A DNA stretch of 64,000 nt, taken from assembly GCA_020630875.1 (NCBI GenBank), contig JAHDIH010000005.1:124001-188000 (forward strand), read 5' to 3'. Of the stretch, positions 37,181 through 47,961 are shown one piece after another. Every line of letters starts with the position of its first letter. The stretch's first letter is position 1. The position numbers and the translations under genes were made by a program. The notes under the pieces were generated by a model that had not been told where the DNA came from, ran no database searches, and saw nothing but the letters and a program-made list of their open reading frames with translations. The DNA is from Deltaproteobacteria bacterium. Lineage in GTDB: Bacteria; Myxococcota_A; Polyangia; Haliangiales; Haliangiaceae.

Positions 37181-38039
37181 CGGAATACTCGTGGTTGATA
37201 AGCCGGTTGGCCCCACATCGGCATCAATTGTAGCAAGTGTAAAAAAACTTTATAAGGTTAAGGTAGGCCATGGCGGAACATTGGACCCGTTGGCAAGCGG
37301 CGTACTTCCCCTTTTTCTTGGCAAAGCAACCCGACTTTCTGGATACTGCCTTGGTGGGGATAAGAGTTATCGAGCGACGATTAAGTTAGGTACCGTGACG
37401 TCGACCGACGACGTTCAAGGCGAGGTTATTGAGACGAAAGATACGTCGCATTTGTCTGTCTCGGAAATCCAGACAGTGGTGCTAGAGTTTCTCGGTGCTC
37501 AAAAACAAGTACCGCCGCAGGTCTCGGCAATTAAAGTCAATGGACGAGCGGCGTACAAACGGGTTCGAGATGGAGAAATTCTAGAAATGCCCGCTAGGGA
37601 CATTGTTATTTACTCCATTGAGGTTCTTCGGGCGTCCGTCGAGGAATTGGAAGTAGAGGTTGGGTGCAGTAAGGGGACGTACATTCGTTCTTTGGCACGT
37701 GATGTCGGTGCGAAGCTTGGCGTTGGAGGGTGTATTAAAACGCTGCGAAGACTCAAAGCGGGACGCTTTACGGCAGAGCAGATGCAACCTGTCCCGGATG
37801 ACATGAAGTCCGCCATATTGCTTCCTATGGACACCGCGGTCAGCCACCTACCTCAGGTTGACTTTGATTCATCTTCGGCGCAGGGGGTGGTGGTTGGACG
37901 TAAGATGGAATGGAACCCTCAATGGGGGACCATTCCTGACGGAGATTTCGTAATACGAGGAAATCATAGTGAATTTCTTGCAATTGGCTACGTAGAAGAT
38001 GGCTTGGTCCGCTATCGGGCGGTTTTTGCCAATCGCTAG
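37161..38039 (+). CDS. truB: tRNA pseudouridine(55) synthase TruB
   Basis: TruB makes pseudouridine 55 in the T-loop of tRNAs. The 292-residue product starts at ATG 37161 (MSKMTHNGILVVDKPVGPTS), or ATG 37170, both inside the end of rbfA. The catalytic aspartate lies in VGHGGTLDPLASGVLPLFLGKATR near residue 45; the RVKRVRDGE-like AAYKRVRDGE near 134 and CSKGTYIRSLARDVG near 175 are conserved. The C-terminus extends beyond the core as a small PUA-like region. Confidence 0.96.
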   Translation: MSKMTHNGILVVDKPVGPTSASIVASVKKLYKVKVGHGGTLDPLASGVLPLFLGKATRLSGYCLGGDKSYRATIKLGTVTSTDDVQGEVIETKDTSHLSVSEIQTVVLEFLGAQKQVPPQVSAIKVNGRAAYKRVRDGEILEMPARDIVIYSIEVLRASVEELEVEVGCSKGTYIRSLARDVGAKLGVGGCIKTLRRLKAGRFTAEQMQPVPDDMKSAILLPMDTAVSHLPQVDFDSSSAQGVVVGRKMEWNPQWGTIPDGDFVIRGNHSEFLAIGYVEDGLVRYRAVFANR

Positions 38040-38132
38040 TCGCTTTCTATTGACGTCGGGAGCGATTTGCTCGAAGTTAAGCCAAATTTGCAGGGCGCTC
38101 CGGCTATGGCGGGGGCGTGCCGAGGTATAAAA

Positions 38133-38402
38133 ATGTCAGTTTCACCAATTAGAAAACAACAAACAATCGAACAATTTAAGAAGCACGCATCGGACACAGG
38201 GTCACCTGAAGTTCAAATAGCGCTGATGACTCAACGGATTAAACATCTTACAGAGCACCTTAAAGTTCACCACAAAGATCATCACTCCCGTCGAGGTCTA
38301 CTTAAACTGGTAGGACAACGTAGAAGTTTACTCGACTATCTAAAAAATAAAGACTTTGGCCGTTACAAGTCGCTAATCGCGACGCTTGGCCTAAGACGCT
38401 AA
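38133..38402 (+). CDS. rpsO: 30S ribosomal protein S15
   Basis: S15 is a primary 16S rRNA-binding protein and bridges to the 50S subunit. The 89-residue product is the standard length and has the signature [41 protein letters not shown] about 8 bases ahead supports ATG 38133; the frame is open back to 38067 but that extension is not family-like. The 93-bp leader after truB could hold the autoregulatory S15 binding site known in other bacteria; I cannot define it here. Confidence 0.97.
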   Translation: MSVSPIRKQQTIEQFKKHASDTGSPEVQIALMTQRIKHLTEHLKVHHKDHHSRRGLLKLVGQRRSLLDYLKNKDFGRYKSLIATLGLRR

Positions 38403-38413
38403 TCATTCAACTT

Positions 38414-38436
38414 GGGCCGTTCATTCTGGACGGCCC
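38414..38436 (+). terminator. Hairpin between rpsO and pnp
   Basis: GGGCCGTTC-ATTCT-GGACGGCCC forms a 9-bp stem 12 bp after the rpsO stop, followed by TTATT, a weak U-tail. In E. coli the same place holds a partial terminator and RNase processing sites, so this may attenuate or process rather than stop transcription into pnp. Confidence 0.6.
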
Positions 38437-38545
38437 TTATTAACATCTCATGTGAGCACTTTGCTTCTTCTGTTGTGGGCATCACCTAACGTGGTGGTTG
38501 CAATTGAGGGAACCAGGGCCACATGAGCGAGAAAGGAACTTACTC

Positions 38546-40666
38546 ATGAACGTAGTAAAAGAAAGCGTCACTATTGGTGACAAAACAATTCAATTCGAAA
38601 CCGGCAAGATGGCCAAGCAAGCCTCTGGTTCCGTAGTGGTCAGTGTTGGCAACTCAATGGTACTTTGCACTGCCGTTGGTGCGAAATCCGCGCGGCCTGG
38701 AATGGATTTCCTGCCACTAACATGTGAATACAAAGAAAAGGCCTACGCTGCTGGAAAAATTCCTGGCAGTTTTTTCCGTAGAGAAGGCAGACCTTCCTCT
38801 GCTGAGATTCTTGTTTGTCGTCTTATGGATCGACCGGCACGACCTTTGTTCCCCAGTTCGTGGCGCAACGAAACACAACTAATTGCAAATGTAATCAGCT
38901 ACGATCCAGAACACGCCACAGATGTTTTGGCCATGCTTGGCTCTTCAGCAGCGTTGCACCTGTCTGATGTCCCTTGGGAAGGCCCTTACGCTGCAGTTCG
39001 CGTGGGAAGGGTCGATGGAAAGTTTATCGCTTTTCCTAGTACGTCGGAACTTGCGAACTCAGAGATCGATATGGTTGTTGCCGCTACCAACGATGCCATC
39101 GTAATGGTGGAAGGCAGCATGGAAGAAACTTCCGAAGAGGTAATCATCGATGCACTTGAGTTTGCGCACGGTATTGCCAAGCAAATAGTGAAAGGGCTCG
39201 AAAGCCTTAGAGAAAAGGCTGGCAAAGCGAAGATGGCATTCGAAGTGGTTGAAACCGATGAAGCTCTTGTTGCCGCGGTTTTCAAAGAAGCCACGCCACT
39301 AATCGAAAAGGCTTACGCCATTCGAGAGAAGCACGCTAGATACGATGCGTTAAGCGAAGCGAAGTCTGAAGTTGTTGCATCTTTGTGTGCCGAGGGGGGA
39401 ACCTACGAGGGGCGGGATGATGAAGTGTCCGATGCGGTAGCTAAAGCAAAGAAATCTTTTGCGCGTAAAAGTACCATTGCGTCCAGCAAACGAATTGACG
39501 GTCGTGACTACGACGAAATTCGAAACATTTCTTGCGAGGTTGGAATCCTTCCGTCCGCACATGGTTCGGCGCTGTTCACGCGTGGTGAGACTCAAGCTCT
39601 TGCGGTAGCCACGGTTGGTACCAAGTACGACGAAATGAGAATGGACACGCTTGCAGGTGATGCTTCAAAAACATTTTACTTGCACTACAACTTCCCACCA
39701 TTCTGCACGGGGGAAGCGAAAATGATTCGAAGCACTTCTCGTCGAGAGATTGGGCATGGAAATCTTGCTGAGCGTTCGGTTGGCGCCATCATGCCTGCAC
39801 ATTCAGACTTTCCTTACACCACAAGGATTGTTTCCGAGGTGCTTGAGTCCAATGGGTCGTCATCCATGGCATCGGTTTGTGGAGGTTCCCTTGCGCTCAT
39901 GGACGCGGGAATTCCATCCAAAGCAGCCGTAGCAGGAATCGCAATGGGACTCATGAAAGAGGGCGACGACTACGCCATTCTTTCCGACATTCTTGGAGAT
40001 GAAGATCACCTTGGCGATATGGACTTTAAGGTCACCGGAACCAAAGATGGTATTTGCGCTCTGCAAATGGACATTAAACTGAAAGGTCTCCCACGAGAAA
40101 TTATGGAACGAGCGTTGGCCCAAGCTAAGGCTGGTAGAATTCATATCCTTGATAAAATGTCAGAAGCGCTTTCTGAGCCTCGTAAAGAGCTTTCCGATAA
40201 CGCACCGAGAATCGTTTCGTTCAAAGTGAACCCAGAAAAAATCCGAGACATCATCGGGCCTGGAGGAAAAACCATTCGCGGAATTATCGAACAAACTGGT
40301 GCGCAGGTGGATATTGATGACTCTGGTACCGTTTCAATCGCATCGAGCGATCAAAAAAGCCTTACCCAAGCACGAGACCTGGTTGAAGGCTTGACTCGTG
40401 AGCCTGAAGCGGGAGTCTTCTACAAAGGCATCATTAAGAGCATTGTAGACTTTGGCGCTTTTGTTGAAGTGTTACCGGGGCAAGAGGGACTCCTTCACAT
40501 CAGCGAAATTGCTCCTGAGAGAATCAAAAACGTCAGTGACGTGTTGTCAGAGGGCGACCAGGTCATCGTGAAGTGTTTGGCTGTAGAGAGAAACGGGAAA
40601 ATTAAACTTTCTCGAAAAGAAGCTCTCGATGTTGCGCCAGACAATGTTGAAAACTTTGTTGCATAA
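38546..40666 (+). CDS. pnp: Polyribonucleotide nucleotidyltransferase
   Basis: PNPase is a trimeric phosphorolytic 3'-5' exoribonuclease of the degradosome. From ATG 38546 (AAAGGA about 10 bases ahead) it has 706 residues, the usual size. Two RNase PH domains are separated by a helical domain; the first shows [15 protein letters not shown] near 75 and the second has [17 protein letters not shown] (here [17 protein letters not shown]) near 335. The KH domain has [15 protein letters not shown] near 565 and the S1 domain [33 protein letters not shown] near 627. The stop overlaps the dut ATG by one base. Confidence 0.98.
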   Translation: MNVVKESVTIGDKTIQFETGKMAKQASGSVVVSVGNSMVLCTAVGAKSARPGMDFLPLTCEYKEKAYAAGKIPGSFFRREGRPSSAEILVCRLMDRPARPLFPSSWRNETQLIANVISYDPEHATDVLAMLGSSAALHLSDVPWEGPYAAVRVGRVDGKFIAFPSTSELANSEIDMVVAATNDAIVMVEGSMEETSEEVIIDALEFAHGIAKQIVKGLESLREKAGKAKMAFEVVETDEALVAAVFKEATPLIEKAYAIREKHARYDALSEAKSEVVASLCAEGGTYEGRDDEVSDAVAKAKKSFARKSTIASSKRIDGRDYDEIRNISCEVGILPSAHGSALFTRGETQALAVATVGTKYDEMRMDTLAGDASKTFYLHYNFPPFCTGEAKMIRSTSRREIGHGNLAERSVGAIMPAHSDFPYTTRIVSEVLESNGSSSMASVCGGSLALMDAGIPSKAAVAGIAMGLMKEGDDYAILSDILGDEDHLGDMDFKVTGTKDGICALQMDIKLKGLPREIMERALAQAKAGRIHILDKMSEALSEPRKELSDNAPRIVSFKVNPEKIRDIIGPGGKTIRGIIEQTGAQVDIDDSGTVSIASSDQKSLTQARDLVEGLTREPEAGVFYKGIIKSIVDFGAFVEVLPGQEGLLHISEIAPERIKNVSDVLSEGDQVIVKCLAVERNGKIKLSRKEALDVAPDNVENFVA

Positions 40667-41139
40667 TGTTGCAAATTAAAAAGCTAAGAGACAACGCGCA
40701 AATCCCTCAGTATATGTCTGAGGGAGCTGCGGGGATGGATCTTTACGCCGCTCTGGATGCACCGGTAGTCATTTCCCCCGGCCGTCATGCGCTGATTGGA
40801 ACGGGACTCGCGTTGGCTATTCCGCTTGGTTTTGAGGCTCAAGTGCGACCTCGCTCCGGTCTCGCTGCGAAACATGCGGTGACCGTATTGAACTCTCCCG
40901 GAACCATCGATTGCGACTATCGCGGCGAAGTCAAAGTAATCTTAATAAATCATGGTGATACCGAGTTTGTGGTTCAATCGGGAGAAAGAATTGCTCAGCT
41001 AGTAATTGCGGCGGCTCCTCAAGTAGGTATTGCGGTTGTGACCGTATTGGACGATACTGCTCGGGGATCTGACGGATTCGGATCCACAGGAGCAGGCATT
41101 GGGGCAATACAAAAGCAAACTAGTCAAAACCATTCATGA
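40666..41139 (+). CDS. dut: dUTP diphosphatase
   Basis: Dut hydrolyses dUTP to dUMP, preventing uracil in DNA and feeding dTMP synthesis. The 157-residue trimeric type has its five motifs: AAGMDLYAA near 20, RPRSGLA near 64, GTIDCDYRGEVKVILINHG near 80, RIAQLVI near 107 and the C-terminal P-loop-like RGSDGFGSTG near 135. It starts in the pnp stop (TAATG) and its end overlaps the next gene by 41 bases. Confidence 0.97.
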   Translation: MLQIKKLRDNAQIPQYMSEGAAGMDLYAALDAPVVISPGRHALIGTGLALAIPLGFEAQVRPRSGLAAKHAVTVLNSPGTIDCDYRGEVKVILINHGDTEFVVQSGERIAQLVIAAAPQVGIAVVTVLDDTARGSDGFGSTGAGIGAIQKQTSQNHS

Positions 41140-42505
41140 TGGAGACTATCGCGAAGAATTGAGAACGGGCAGTTCAGGTGCCATCTCGGTTGTTACGTAT
41201 CCTCGAAACATTGTGAATCAGGCTGGTGGACGTGAGACGTTGCTCCGAAACTTGGGGCTTAGTCAATCCATCACCCACGCTCGGCGTCCCCTCGAGTTTC
41301 ATCGCGAGGGCCACTCGGTTAGCGTTAGCTATCATCCGGCAGACTCAGCGTGCCGCTATCAGTTTAGGGATGACGGAGAGCGATTGAAGTTCGTTGGCGT
41401 GCTTTGCGGCGACATTTTGACTGGCTTGGATGAGGCCACCCGTTTCGGACTGCATCATGGCGACCTTAAACCTGAGTCTTTGGTTCTTCGTGGAAGTACC
41501 ATTGTCGCTACTGGACTGGGTGGGTGTTTTTATCAAAAACCGAAGCGGACCTCTGGTCCCTATACGGCTCCTGAAGTGGCAGCAGGCGGCTCATCAAGCA
41601 CTGCTAGTGACATTTACGCTCTTGGAAAAATCGTTTCAGAAATTTTGGTAGGCGACCGTAACACCCCTGTGGATCAGGCGCTGGCTAAGGTTAAGGTCTA
41701 CTCTCCCGGTTGGTCTCGAGTGTTAAAGAGCATGCTTCGAAAGGACCCTGACGCAAGACCAGGAGTAGAAGCACTTCAAGAAGCTGTATTTCGGTTGCTG
41801 CCGGACGGAGGGCAAGATCGTTCCTTCGTCAGCTCCGGCACCATGATGATCTCCAGAAAGCATACGGCGCAGCGAGCCCGGCGAATTCCTTTGCTGGCCG
41901 TCTTTGCAGTCTTGGCGTTATCCGGCGGTGGCGCGTACGCCTACGTAAAAAACAAATCGAATAAGACGACTCCGCAAAAGGGCGTCGCGAAGGTCATTAG
42001 TTCTGTATCGCAGCTTCCGGCGGTCACGCCAATTGAGGCTTCGCGAAGTTGCCCGCTAGAGATGACGGACGCAAAAACCTACTGCATCGACAAGTTCGAG
42101 TATCCAGGCCAGGGACAACAGCCCATGGTTGGGGTGTCGCATCAGCAAGCTGCAGAAGCGTGTGCAGCGGTCAACAAAAAACTTTGTAGCGGTCGCCAAT
42201 GGGAACAAGCGTGCCGGGGAAGCGGTGGCGCAAGTTGGCCTTACGGTAGTAAGTACGATAAAGACGTATGTAACGTCAGATCCTCGAAAATTCGCCCGAC
42301 GGGGGAAATGTCCCGCTGTGAAAGCCGTGTTGGGGCGTGGGATATGAGCGGAAACGTCGCTGAGTGGACTTCGGATGGGCGAGTTCGCGGGGGATCGGCT
42401 ACCGATGGCGCCAATGGTAGATGCTCCGTTCGCGGAAAAGTCCAGCGTAAAAAACGATTCTCGGATGTTGGCTTCCGATGCTGCAGTCCTCGTAACCAGC
42501 GATGA
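41099..42505 (+). CDS. Pseudokinase-transmembrane-FGE-sulfatase fusion protein
   Basis: The 468-residue product starts at TTG 41099, inside dut, with AGGAG 6 bases ahead; no in-frame ATG is nearer. Residues ~20-240 have a Ser/Thr kinase fold: a loop TGSSGAISVV, HGDLKPESLVL near 119, TAPEVAAGG and SDIYALGKI. The catalytic Asp is kept, but the DFG motif is replaced by TGLGG and the ATP-anchoring Lys is not evident, so it is probably a pseudokinase. One transmembrane helix (RRIPLLAVFAVLALSGGGAYAYV, ~ 261-283) precedes a periplasmic domain with FGE/SUMF1-like features (YCIDKFEYP, LCSGRQWEQACRG, MSGNVAEWTSDG, DVGFRCC). Its place between dut and purB is unusual. Confidence 0.82.
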   Translation: MGQYKSKLVKTIHDGDYREELRTGSSGAISVVTYPRNIVNQAGGRETLLRNLGLSQSITHARRPLEFHREGHSVSVSYHPADSACRYQFRDDGERLKFVGVLCGDILTGLDEATRFGLHHGDLKPESLVLRGSTIVATGLGGCFYQKPKRTSGPYTAPEVAAGGSSSTASDIYALGKIVSEILVGDRNTPVDQALAKVKVYSPGWSRVLKSMLRKDPDARPGVEALQEAVFRLLPDGGQDRSFVSSGTMMISRKHTAQRARRIPLLAVFAVLALSGGGAYAYVKNKSNKTTPQKGVAKVISSVSQLPAVTPIEASRSCPLEMTDAKTYCIDKFEYPGQGQQPMVGVSHQQAAEACAAVNKKLCSGRQWEQACRGSGGASWPYGSKYDKDVCNVRSSKIRPTGEMSRCESRVGAWDMSGNVAEWTSDGRVRGGSATDGANGRCSVRGKVQRKKRFSDVGFRCCSPRNQR

Positions 42506-42553
42506 TCTACGGTTGGTCTTGAATCCTGAGGGTTTTGTCGGTACAAAACACGA

Positions 42554-43858
42554 GTGATAGACCGATATTCTCGTACCATTTTTCGGGAGCTATGGTCCGA
42601 CCGTGCACGTTTTGATGCATGGCTCAGGGTCGAGTTGGCTGTGTGCGAGGCCATGGAGGGCATCGGGCTAGTCCCCAAAGGTCAAGCCGCCGCAGTGCGG
42701 GAAGCAACGGCTGGCAAAGTGTCTGCGGAAAGAATTCTAGAAATAGAGGCGGTAACGAAACATGACGTTATCGCTTTTCTTACTCATATAGAAGAGATTG
42801 CTGGAGACCCTGCTCGCTGGCTTCATTTAGGAATGACCTCTTCCGATGTGTTGGATACGTCCCTCGCGCTTATTTGTCGCGAAGCTGCGGAGCATCTTCT
42901 TGCTTCTACTGACGGGTTGCTTGCGGCTCTAAAAAAACGAGCGCTGGAACATAAAATGACTGCCACTATTGGTCGGTCTCATGGAATCCATGCGGAGCCC
43001 ACCACTGCAGGGGTTGTTTTTGCCCGATGGCATGCAGAAGTTAGTCGAAGTCGTGAAAGACTTGAGCGAGCCAAGGAAGCAATCTCTGTGGGGAAAATAG
43101 CGGGCGCTGTTGGGGCTTACGGCAACATCGATCCCAAAGTCGAGAGTATCGCGCTTGCTGATTTAGGCTTACGTCCAGAGACGGTAGCTTCTCAAATCGT
43201 TGCTCGCGATCGTCACGCAGAATTTCTTAATGCGCTGGCGATGCTTGGAACGGCAGTAGAACAAATTGCTGTGGGCGTCAGGCATTGGCAGCGTACCGAA
43301 GTTAATGAAGCGGAAGAGGGGTTTGGGAAAGGGCAAAAAGGGTCTTCTGCCATGCCTCACAAGAAAAATCCGATTCTTTCTGAAAACGTGACAGGTCTAG
43401 CTAGACTACTTCGTGGTTACGCTCGTAGTGGAATCGAAGATGTAGTGCTATGGCATGAGCGAGACATTTCGCATTCTTCTGTGGAGCGCATTGCTCTACC
43501 TGATGCAACGGCCCTCGCAGACTTCATGCTCATTCGAGCGACTAAAATCATCACCGGACTTGTAGTGAAGCCTGAGAACATGCTGAAAAACCTGCAGGCT
43601 TCCGGCGGACTGTATAACTCTGGTGGCATACTTCTGGAGCTTGTCCAAAAAGGGCACCCGCGGCAGCGCGCCTACGAGTGGGTTCAAGAGTGTGCCATGG
43701 CTTACCTTGCGGGAGATGGTACATTTCAAGAAAACCTTAAGCAGCACGGAGAAATCAAAAAATCTCTTTCTGCTGATGAGATTGACAGTCTGTTTGATCT
43801 CACCAACCAATTAAAACACGTCGACCACATTATTAAGCGTGCTCTGGGAGAAGCGTAA
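42554..43858 (+). CDS. purB: Adenylosuccinate lyase
   Basis: PurB cleaves SAICAR to AICAR and adenylosuccinate to AMP, releasing fumarate. The 434-residue product begins at GTG 42554 ([16 protein letters not shown]). The superfamily signature [11 protein letters not shown] is near residue 262 (catalytic Ser), with [12 protein letters not shown] near 95 and [12 protein letters not shown] near 138 giving the catalytic His. It is the first of the purB-C-S-Q-L series and its stop overlaps the purC ATG. Confidence 0.97.
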   Translation: MIDRYSRTIFRELWSDRARFDAWLRVELAVCEAMEGIGLVPKGQAAAVREATAGKVSAERILEIEAVTKHDVIAFLTHIEEIAGDPARWLHLGMTSSDVLDTSLALICREAAEHLLASTDGLLAALKKRALEHKMTATIGRSHGIHAEPTTAGVVFARWHAEVSRSRERLERAKEAISVGKIAGAVGAYGNIDPKVESIALADLGLRPETVASQIVARDRHAEFLNALAMLGTAVEQIAVGVRHWQRTEVNEAEEGFGKGQKGSSAMPHKKNPILSENVTGLARLLRGYARSGIEDVVLWHERDISHSSVERIALPDATALADFMLIRATKIITGLVVKPENMLKNLQASGGLYNSGGILLELVQKGHPRQRAYEWVQECAMAYLAGDGTFQENLKQHGEIKKSLSADEIDSLFDLTNQLKHVDHIIKRALGEA

Positions 43859-44823
43859 TGACCGACCTTAGAACCATCGCAAGTAACCTTCTCGACAAAA
43901 CAGTCAAAGAAACGGACTTGGGGGGACAAAAACATGCCGGAAAAGTGAGAGATAGCTACCTTCTTGGCGACCAACGGTTGATAGTGGTGAGTGACAGGAT
44001 ATCGGCGTTTGATCATATTCTCGGCACGATTCCTTTGAAGGGGCAACTGCTGAATCAGGCGGCTGCATATTGGCTAGAGAAGACGCAGGACATAGCTCCC
44101 AATCATCTGATTAAGGTCGTGGACCCTGCCGCTATGCTGGTTAAGAACTGCATACCTCTGAAAGCTGAGTTTGTCATGCGTGGCTACCTAGCGGGAACTA
44201 CCGAAACCTCAATATTGCGGTCTTACGAAAAAGGGTTACGAAACTTTTGTGGTCACCGTTTGCCAGATGGGCTTAGTGCTCACGGCAAGTTGCCAAAAAA
44301 CATCATGACCCCTACTACCAAAGGTGACATGGGCAAACACGACGTAAACATGTCAAAGGAAGAAATCCTCGCTTCAGGAGTAGTTTCAAAACAGCACTTT
44401 GAAGCCGCAGAGGAGATGGCTTACAACTTGTTTGCATTCGGTCAAAAGCATGCCGCCGAGAAAGGTTTGATTTTGGTCGATACGAAATACGAGTTCGGCG
44501 TTTGCGAAGGGCAAGTGATGCTCATTGATGAAATTCATACCCCTGACTCATCTCGGTACTGGTACCAAGACGATTACGCGACGCGTATGGCCGCAGGCAA
44601 GCGCCCGAGAAGTTTGGACAAGGAATACGTTCGTCGCTGGATGGTTGATAATCACGGCTTCAGAGGAGATGGGACGCCACCGCTACTTGATGCAGAAGTG
44701 AGAGTGGAGGCGGCGCTTAGGTATATTGAAAATTACGAAACCGTTACAGGCAGTACTTTTACTCCGAATACGGAAGATCCTGCTGCGAGACTCAAAAAGA
44801 ACTTGGAAGGTTACTTGAAATGA
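43858..44823 (+). CDS. purC: SAICAR synthase
   Basis: PurC (phosphoribosylaminoimidazole-succinocarboxamide synthase) adds aspartate to CAIR with ATP. The 321-residue length is that of the larger, yeast-like/long bacterial type. Motifs: HAGKVRDSYLL near 28, VSDRISAFDHILGTIPLKG near 47, EFVMRGYLAGT near 102 and LVDTKYEFG near 205 with LIDEIHTPDSSRYW near 221. It is coupled to purB (TAATG) and purS (ATGA). Confidence 0.97.
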   Translation: MTDLRTIASNLLDKTVKETDLGGQKHAGKVRDSYLLGDQRLIVVSDRISAFDHILGTIPLKGQLLNQAAAYWLEKTQDIAPNHLIKVVDPAAMLVKNCIPLKAEFVMRGYLAGTTETSILRSYEKGLRNFCGHRLPDGLSAHGKLPKNIMTPTTKGDMGKHDVNMSKEEILASGVVSKQHFEAAEEMAYNLFAFGQKHAAEKGLILVDTKYEFGVCEGQVMLIDEIHTPDSSRYWYQDDYATRMAAGKRPRSLDKEYVRRWMVDNHGFRGDGTPPLLDAEVRVEAALRYIENYETVTGSTFTPNTEDPAARLKKNLEGYLK

Positions 44824-45059
44824 AAGCTAGAGTTTACGTTACATTGAAAAAAGCTGTGCTCGATCCTCAGGGAAAAGCTGTTGGCGCAACGTTGAACCGA
44901 CTGGGTTACGATGAGGTTCAGTCGGTGAGAGTCGGTAAATACATAGAGATTGAAGTCGATGGCTCGGATAAAGCAAAGGCCGAAAAGCGCGTAGCAGCAA
45001 TGTGCGACGCACTCATAGCTAATACGGTGATCGAAGACTATCGCATTGAGGTTGAGTAA
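44820..45059 (+). CDS. purS: Phosphoribosylformylglycinamidine synthase subunit PurS
   Basis: PurS is the small bridging subunit of the three-part FGAM synthase, joining PurQ and short PurL. The 79-residue product has the family pattern KARVYVTLKKAVLDPQGKAV, RLGYDEVQSVRVGKYIEIEVDG and CDALIANTVIEDYRIEVE. It overlaps both neighbours (ATGA with purC, TAATG with purQ), so equal synthesis of the subunits is expected. Confidence 0.96.
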   Translation: MKARVYVTLKKAVLDPQGKAVGATLNRLGYDEVQSVRVGKYIEIEVDGSDKAKAEKRVAAMCDALIANTVIEDYRIEVE

Positions 45060-45775
45060 TGAAGTTTGCGGTAGTGCGCTTCCCGGGAAGTAATTGCGAT
45101 GATGATGCCATGCGTGTGGTGTGCGACGTACTCAGGGACGACGGCTCCAGTGGAGAAATTGCATGGCACAAATCTGATGGGCTGCCAGCAAATACAGACG
45201 CAGTCATTGTTCCTGGAGGTTTTAGTTATGGTGACTATCTGCGTGCAGGTGCGATGGCGGCCGCTTCTCCAATAATGAATTCGGTCGTGAAATTCGCAAA
45301 CTCTGGTGGCCCCGTATTAGGAATCTGCAATGGATTTCAGATTCTTTGTGAAAGTGGCCTTTTGGAAGGCGCGCTGGTAAAAAATAGCGGACTTAAATTT
45401 GTGTGCAAAGATGTATGGCTAAGGGTCGAGGGGCGACCAACACCTTTTACGTCAAAAATTGCGGCCGGAGACGTGTTAAGAATGTCTATCGCCCATAGCG
45501 AAGGTCGGTATTGTCACCCGGATATCGAATCTCTTGAAAAGCAGGGACAAGTGGTTTTTCGTTACTCTACCAAACAAGGTGAAGTAACAGATGCAGTGAA
45601 TCCGAATGGAACGACCAACAGTATTGCGGGAGTCTGTAACGCTCAAGGCAACGTGCTTGGTTTAATGCCCCATCCTGAACGGGCTTGTGAAAACATTCTA
45701 GGTGGTGGAGGCGAAGATGGTTTGTCCATGTTCCGCAGCGCTCTTTCTCACCTAAGAGGAGGAACAGCGAAGTGA
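45059..45775 (+). CDS. purQ: Phosphoribosylformylglycinamidine synthase subunit PurQ
   Basis: PurQ is the class-I glutamine amidotransferase that feeds ammonia to PurL. The 238-residue product has the start [30 protein letters not shown] near 50, the nucleophile Cys in [11 protein letters not shown] near 86 and the closing [11 protein letters not shown] with the catalytic His-Glu. It overlaps purS and purL (GTGA). Confidence 0.97.
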   Translation: MKFAVVRFPGSNCDDDAMRVVCDVLRDDGSSGEIAWHKSDGLPANTDAVIVPGGFSYGDYLRAGAMAAASPIMNSVVKFANSGGPVLGICNGFQILCESGLLEGALVKNSGLKFVCKDVWLRVEGRPTPFTSKIAAGDVLRMSIAHSEGRYCHPDIESLEKQGQVVFRYSTKQGEVTDAVNPNGTTNSIAGVCNAQGNVLGLMPHPERACENILGGGGEDGLSMFRSALSHLRGGTAK

Positions 45776-47961
45776 GCGAGCCACAAGTAACTAGTGAATT
45801 AGCAGCTGAACACGGGCTGACAGAAAAAGAATATCAAAAGCTTTTGGATAAACTTGGTAGGACGCCAAGTTACACCGAACTCGGAATCGTTTCAGTGATG
45901 TGGTCTGAGCATTGTTCCTATAAGTCATCTCGAATTCACCTTAAGAACTTACCGACGGCCGGGCCTCGAGTAATTCAGGGGCCAGGAGAGAATGCGGGCG
46001 TTGTGGATATTGGAGACAATCAAGCCGTAGTGTTTAAGATGGAGAGTCACAATCATCCGTCGTTTATAGAACCTTACCAAGGCGCGGCAACTGGCGTTGG
46101 TGGAATTTGCCGTGATGTATTTACGATGGGAGCACGTCCCATCGCACTCGCTGATTGTTTGCGGTTCGGCGAAGCCAGCCATCCCAAAACTAGTTTTCTC
46201 GTGAATGGCGTAGTTGCGGGAATCAGTGGGTACGGTAATTCCTTTGGTGTGCCGACAATAGCTGGAGACGTAAGTTTTGACTCTAGCTACAACGGCAACA
46301 ATCTTGTAAACGCTTTTTGCTTGGGCTTAGCACCCGCGGATAAAATATTTTTGGGTACTGCAAGTGGGGTAGGAAATCCCATTCTTTACGTTGGGGCAAA
46401 AACTGGGCGGGATGGAATTCACGGTGCCACGATGGCATCAGCCGAATTTGATGACGATTCTGAGGAACAACGACCAGCGGTACAAGTTGGCGATCCGTTC
46501 ATGGAGAAACTGCTCTTAGAAGCGTGTCTTGAGCTTATGCAAACCGACTGCCTTGTTGGAATCCAAGATATGGGAGCGGCGGGGCTTACGTCCTCCTCGG
46601 TGGAGATGGCTGATAGAGCGGGCTCTGGGGTTTCTCTCGATCTGGACAAAGTGCCTATGCGCGAAACCAAGATGTCAGCGTACGAAATTATGCTGTCTGA
46701 ATCGCAAGAGCGAATGCTCATGGTGGTGCACAAGGGCAGGGAACAAGAAGCGATAGATGTATTTACTAAGTGGGACTTGGACGTATCAGTCATCGGGGAA
46801 GTTACCGATACGGGAAGAGTTGTAGTTTCTCGAAGTGGAAAAATACAAGCAGATTTGCCGGCGGACTTTCTGGCGGAAGGACTCGTATACGAGCGTCCAA
46901 CAAAGCGTCCTACTTACGTTGACGAGATAGCTAGTCGCAAAGTTTCTGTAGAAGCAGGAGACACGCTTTCAGAGATTCGCGTGTTACTATCGGCACCGAC
47001 TATTGCAAGCAAAAGGTGGGTCTACGAACAATACGACCACAACGTTAGGCATGGAACAGTGATTCGTCCTGGAGCCGCGGATGCTGGAATGGTTCGTGTG
47101 TTGTCTGGTGAAAAAGAAAAAGGGGTAGCGGTTACTGCGGGATGTAACGAGCGTGCCGTTTACATGGATGCGTTTGAAGGTACGCGAATTACCGTTGCCG
47201 AAGCTTACGCAAACTTAGCTTGCGTCGGTGCCGAAGGCTTGTCGGTTACCAACTGTTTGAACTTTGGAAATCCGGAGAAACCGGAGATTATGTGGCAGTT
47301 TGCAGAGGCCGTTCGGGGAATTTCTGATGCCTGCACTTTGCTTGGGACCCCGGTAGTTTCGGGTAACGTCTCTTTGTACAATGAGACCAACGGCGAAGGA
47401 ATCAAGCCGACGCCGATGATCGCGATGGTGGGACTAATTGAAGATGTCGCGTTAGCTGGGGGCATGGCATTTTCAGATGGAGACTTGATTGCTGTGGTTG
47501 GCTCTTTGGAGGGCAATTTGGCGGGGTCGTCCTATCTTGACTACGTTCATCACTCAAAAGAGTGTGGCGTATTGACAAAGTTGACGAAATCTCACAAGGA
47601 GACGATGGACTTTGTTCGCGACCACGTTCGGACAAAAGGGATTTCTTGTGCCCATGATATCAGTGATGGCGGCCTTGCAATTGCGGTGATTGAGTCATGC
47701 ATAGCTGGCGGGGTAGGTGCCCAAGTGGATGTCGACACCGGCAGCCTTTCAACGCTCTACGGTGAAGGTCCCGCTCGGTTTGTAATTGGCATAGCCCATG
47801 CAAATAAGAATGCATTACTCGCGGCAGCAGCTAGTCGCGGTGTGGAACTAAATATCATTGGAGAAGCATCAGGTGACAAGGTGCGAATCGGAGATGCCGT
47901 CTCAGCTCTCACTGATTACGAGGACCTGTACGAAAACGCATTTGCTAACGCCTTAAGCTAA
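45772..47961 (+). CDS. purL: Phosphoribosylformylglycinamidine synthase subunit PurL
   Basis: PurL is the synthetase subunit that makes FGAM from FGAR, ATP and ammonia. The 729-residue size is the short type, which needs separate PurS and PurQ, both encoded just upstream; the ~1300-residue fused type is absent. Motifs: [12 protein letters not shown] near 44, [25 protein letters not shown] near 91, and [14 protein letters not shown] near 262; [13 protein letters not shown] near 628 is in the second half. It starts at GTG 45772 and converges with a membrane-protein gene, overlapping it by 9 bases. Confidence 0.97.
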   Translation: MSEPQVTSELAAEHGLTEKEYQKLLDKLGRTPSYTELGIVSVMWSEHCSYKSSRIHLKNLPTAGPRVIQGPGENAGVVDIGDNQAVVFKMESHNHPSFIEPYQGAATGVGGICRDVFTMGARPIALADCLRFGEASHPKTSFLVNGVVAGISGYGNSFGVPTIAGDVSFDSSYNGNNLVNAFCLGLAPADKIFLGTASGVGNPILYVGAKTGRDGIHGATMASAEFDDDSEEQRPAVQVGDPFMEKLLLEACLELMQTDCLVGIQDMGAAGLTSSSVEMADRAGSGVSLDLDKVPMRETKMSAYEIMLSESQERMLMVVHKGREQEAIDVFTKWDLDVSVIGEVTDTGRVVVSRSGKIQADLPADFLAEGLVYERPTKRPTYVDEIASRKVSVEAGDTLSEIRVLLSAPTIASKRWVYEQYDHNVRHGTVIRPGAADAGMVRVLSGEKEKGVAVTAGCNERAVYMDAFEGTRITVAEAYANLACVGAEGLSVTNCLNFGNPEKPEIMWQFAEAVRGISDACTLLGTPVVSGNVSLYNETNGEGIKPTPMIAMVGLIEDVALAGGMAFSDGDLIAVVGSLEGNLAGSSYLDYVHHSKECGVLTKLTKSHKETMDFVRDHVRTKGISCAHDISDGGLAIAVIESCIAGGVGAQVDVDTGSLSTLYGEGPARFVIGIAHANKNALLAAAASRGVELNIIGEASGDKVRIGDAVSALTDYEDLYENAFANALS

